DNA of 17,317 nt. Source: CAZAKO01 sp964546145. GTDB taxonomy: Bacteria; Fidelibacterota; UBA2242. Of this stretch, positions 15,634-17,317 are shown in pieces; positions within the stretch are counted from its first letter, which is position 1; every line of letters starts with the position of its first letter. The notes beneath the pieces were generated by a model, which ran no database searches, was not told where the DNA came from, and was given only the letters and a program-made list of their open reading frames with translations. Where the stretch lies: contig CAZJIU010000045.1 of assembly GCA_964546145.1 (NCBI GenBank), forward strand, positions 1-17,317, written 5' to 3'. Both the position numbers and the translations under genes were made by a program.

Positions 15634-16413
15634 TCAATTTCCCCTGAGTAACGTAAAATACCAGTGAAAAAACGATTCACCTATCAGTAATGCCAGGCAT
15701 ACACCCACTAATAGAAAGGGTACAAAGGCGACAGCTGTTTTTAGCTGCAATTTTTTCTGATAAATCTTGATTAATCCAAAAATTCCACCTACAGTAAAAC
15801 CAAGAAAAAGGCCTAAAAGAGTCAGCTTGGCTCCTAGAAATAAGCCGGTAACGGCAACAAGTTTTATATCACCCCCACCAATTGCCGGCTTTTTAAAAAT
15901 TTTCTCGCCAAAATACGCCCAAAGAAACATTATACTACCTGAAATTAAGGCACCGACTACTCCACTCAGGAAAATTTCCGCATCAAATAATACATAGTAA
16001 AATGCACCAATAAATGCTAATATAATTATAATCTTATCCGGAATAAAACCATAATGACCATCAATCCAGGCCAAGACTAACAATCCTTCCAGTAAAATAA
16101 TGCTGCTAAAAGTAGTAATTTGAACATTATTGAATCCAATCATGAACAGCCAGATTAAACCGGAAAGGATCTCTACCATTGGATAGCGTATGGGTATGTG
16201 ATAACGACAATACCGACAGCGCCCATGAAGAAGCAGATAACTGAAGATTGGCAGGTTATCATAAAACCGAATTGGGTGCTTGCAGTTAGGACAATAAGAA
16301 CGGGGCTTGATAATCGATTTTTTACGTGGTATACGGTAAATGAGTACATTCAAAAAACTCCCAACTATCGCTCCGACATAGAAAATTAGAAGCAGCTCCA
16401 GCAACCGGATCAT
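15634..16413 (-). CDS. pilD: Prepilin peptidase / N-methyltransferase PilD
   Basis: This 259-residue polytopic membrane enzyme cleaves the class III leader of prepilins on the cytoplasmic side and methylates the new N-terminus. The N-terminal methyltransferase part has GSFLNVLIYRIPR at 18-30 and the zinc-binding pairs CPNC (41-44) and CRYC (66-69). The A24 aspartic peptidase part has Asp118 (AWIDGHYGFIPD) and Asp182 (GGGDIKL). Their spacing of 64 residues equals that of the catalytic pairs in TcpJ (125/189) and XcpA (149/213). The length is typical. The ATG lies 1 bp after the PilW-like stop, with GAGGA 7 nt upstream, and the stop is 1 bp before the PilX-like ATG. It should process the three pilins encoded around it. 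Confidence 0.96.
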   Translation of the reverse strand: MIRLLELLLIFYVGAIVGSFLNVLIYRIPRKKSIIKPRSYCPNCKHPIRFYDNLPIFSYLLLHGRCRYCRYHIPIRYPMVEILSGLIWLFMIGFNNVQITTFSSIILLEGLLVLAWIDGHYGFIPDKIIIILAFIGAFYYVLFDAEIFLSGVVGALISGSIMFLWAYFGEKIFKKPAIGGGDIKLVAVTGLFLGAKLTLLGLFLGFTVGGIFGLIKIYQKKLQLKTAVAFVPFLLVGVCLALLIGESFFHWYFTLLRGN

Positions 16414-16414
16414 T

Positions 16415-16912
16415 TCAGTTCCTCAAATAAAAACGCTGTGTAGTCGTAAGACTCTGGGTGCCATTACTGAGTCGAACATTTACAAATATATTGCGCAATG
16501 AATCATAACCGGAACCGTAATAAAAGAGAAGACTATCTACACCATCATTGACTAAATACTGCGGTGATCCACTTTGTTCTACCCCGAATTTCTTGCCATC
16601 TTTAAAGATTGTAAAGTACTTATCCAGGGGGAGACCGGTCTTGAGACAGGTGCCTACACTGGATTTCGGACCGGTGGTTATCTGGGAATAATCACTATAG
16701 ATCGCCGTGTATTCCGGGATTCCTTCCCTCAATTGGTTTTGCAGCGTCTCGGTAATGACAGCCAGGTCTTGCTGGAGATTCGAAACCCGCATTCCCTGCT
16801 GCATCTGACGATTAGCGGTAACGACCAGGATACCAGCAACCAATGCCAGAACAGTAGAGATCATTACCACGATCATCAATTCAACAAGCGTATAACCAGC
16901 CTGGAACTTCAT
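16415..16912 (-). CDS. PilW-like minor pilin with class III signal
   Basis: The 165-residue protein starts with MKFQAG, then YTLVELMIVVMISTVLALVA, the classic type IV prepilin signal: cleavage after Gly6, Glu at mature position 5, and a hydrophobic helix of about 20 residues. The rest is a small globular domain with NDGVDSLLFYYGSG near the C-terminus, a segment often seen in PilW-type minor pilins. Two Cys are absent from the visible globular end except one in VGTCLKTG. The ATG at 16912 overlaps the stop of the upstream PilV-like gene (ATGA), and AGAGGA lies about 9 nt before it. An upstream in-frame ATG at 16975 would bury the leader and is rejected. It probably acts in pilus initiation or at the tip. 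Confidence 0.88.
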   Translation of the reverse strand: MKFQAGYTLVELMIVVMISTVLALVAGILVVTANRQMQQGMRVSNLQQDLAVITETLQNQLREGIPEYTAIYSDYSQITTGPKSSVGTCLKTGLPLDKYFTIFKDGKKFGVEQSGSPQYLVNDGVDSLLFYYGSGYDSLRNIFVNVRLSNGTQSLTTTQRFYLRN

Positions 16913-17317
16913 AGCCGATAATCCTCTGTTAGAATTACCGTAGCGCTGATCCCATTTGGCGAACTTCCCGACCAATCCACGATTATTTTTACATTCTTAA
17001 AATCAATCGGATCGGAGTCAGCATCATCGGTTCCCGTTCCATCAAGATCATCATCAACTTCCTGGACAATCGTTGATCGCCAGAGTGTTTGCGATCCAAA
17101 TTGAACTTCGACTTGATCTTCATTGAGCGCATCGGAAACTCCTGAATATCCTAATTGTCTCAGATATTCAGCCCGTTCAGTCAGACAGATTGCAGCCAGG
17201 CGGCGCATCCGGGCTTTCTGCAAATGACCTCTTCCTCCAAAGAAAAATTGCACACCTCCAAGCAGGATCGTCGTTATCAGGAGCATCGCGATCATTACTT
17301 CTACTAAGGTTGTCCCT
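16909..17317 (-). CDS. PilV-like minor pilin (start beyond window)
   Basis: The frame runs off the right window edge, and the first visible residues are GTTLVEVMIAMLLITTILLGG. This is the processing site and helix of a type IV prepilin (cleavage before Thr, Glu at +5), so only the short leader is missing. The internal ATG at 17295 is therefore not the start. The globular part contains RAEYLRQLGYSG, then an Asp-rich loop EVDDDLDGTGTDDADSDPID and FKNVKIIVDWSG. The loop followed by a K-x-V-x-I-x-V-x-W strand is a layout seen in PilV-like proteins. It ends in a 4-bp overlap with the PilW-like gene. Confidence 0.85.
   Translation of the reverse strand, partial: GTTLVEVMIAMLLITTILLGGVQFFFGGRGHLQKARMRRLAAICLTERAEYLRQLGYSGVSDALNEDQVEVQFGSQTLWRSTIVQEVDDDLDGTGTDDADSDPIDFKNVKIIVDWSGSSPNGISATVILTEDYRL

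Noticed and set aside
1..17317. CRISPR array, transposon, prophage, tRNA or defence system
   Set aside because: I found no regularly spaced repeats, transposase or integrase motifs, cloverleaf-like sequences or defence-protein domains on either strand.

Overview
The window is AT-rich (roughly 40% GC by eye) bacterial DNA. Every supportable gene lies on the minus strand, so the natural reading order runs from the right end to the left. A secretin, PilM/N/O/P and prepilin peptidase, together with exported and lipoprotein-anchored glycosidases, indicate a Gram-negative diderm. The mix of a compact type IV pilus operon with large GH9, GH115 and GH127 enzymes suggests an uncultured plant-polysaccharide degrader, perhaps from the Fibrobacterota-Chlorobiota-Bacteroidota superphylum or a neighbouring candidate phylum. 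That placement is inference; no rRNA or other marker gene is present. Two runs of exactly 100 N (4197-4296 and 15384-15483) show a scaffolded draft assembly, probably a metagenome bin, and both gaps break genes.

Right part (about 10.96-17.3 kb): one tightly packed type IV pilus operon. In transcription order it holds a PilV-like minor pilin (start beyond the window), a PilW-like minor pilin, prepilin peptidase PilD, a PilX-like minor pilin cut by gap 2, PilM (N-terminus lost in gap 2), PilN, PilO, a PilP-like protein, the secretin PilQ, and a stand-alone CheY-like receiver. Neighbours overlap or are separated by 0-19 bp, so they are probably co-transcribed and translationally coupled. Together they encode the minor pilins, their processing enzyme, the inner-membrane alignment complex and the outer-membrane pore. 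The motor ATPases (PilB/PilT), the platform protein (PilC) and a major pilin are not in the window.

Middle and left part (about 0.76-10.7 kb): a carbohydrate-degradation cluster. It encodes a secreted GH115 (xylan alpha-glucuronidase family), a GH9 lipoprotein with a large unassigned N-terminal region, a small unrecognised membrane protein, a GH127 (beta-L-arabinofuranosidase family) broken by gap 1, and a secreted right-handed parallel beta-helix protein of the lyase-like type. The activities known for these families fit debranching and cleavage of glucuronoarabinoxylan, cellulose-associated glycans or pectic polymers. The 80-290 bp spacers suggest several transcription units rather than one operon. 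No SusC/SusD pair, transporter or regulator is visible.

Far left (1-659): a membrane-anchored cysteine hydrolase of the isochorismatase-like fold, cut by the window edge.

The points most worth a second look are a false 413-residue reading frame that fuses a PilX-like start to the PilM body across the N gap, the unassigned N-terminal region and altered C-terminal motif of the GH9 lipoprotein, the receiver gene ending the pilus operon, and the membrane-anchored isochorismatase-like enzyme. I saw no CRISPR array, tRNA, rRNA, transposase or phage gene, and nothing that clearly amounts to a new biological system.
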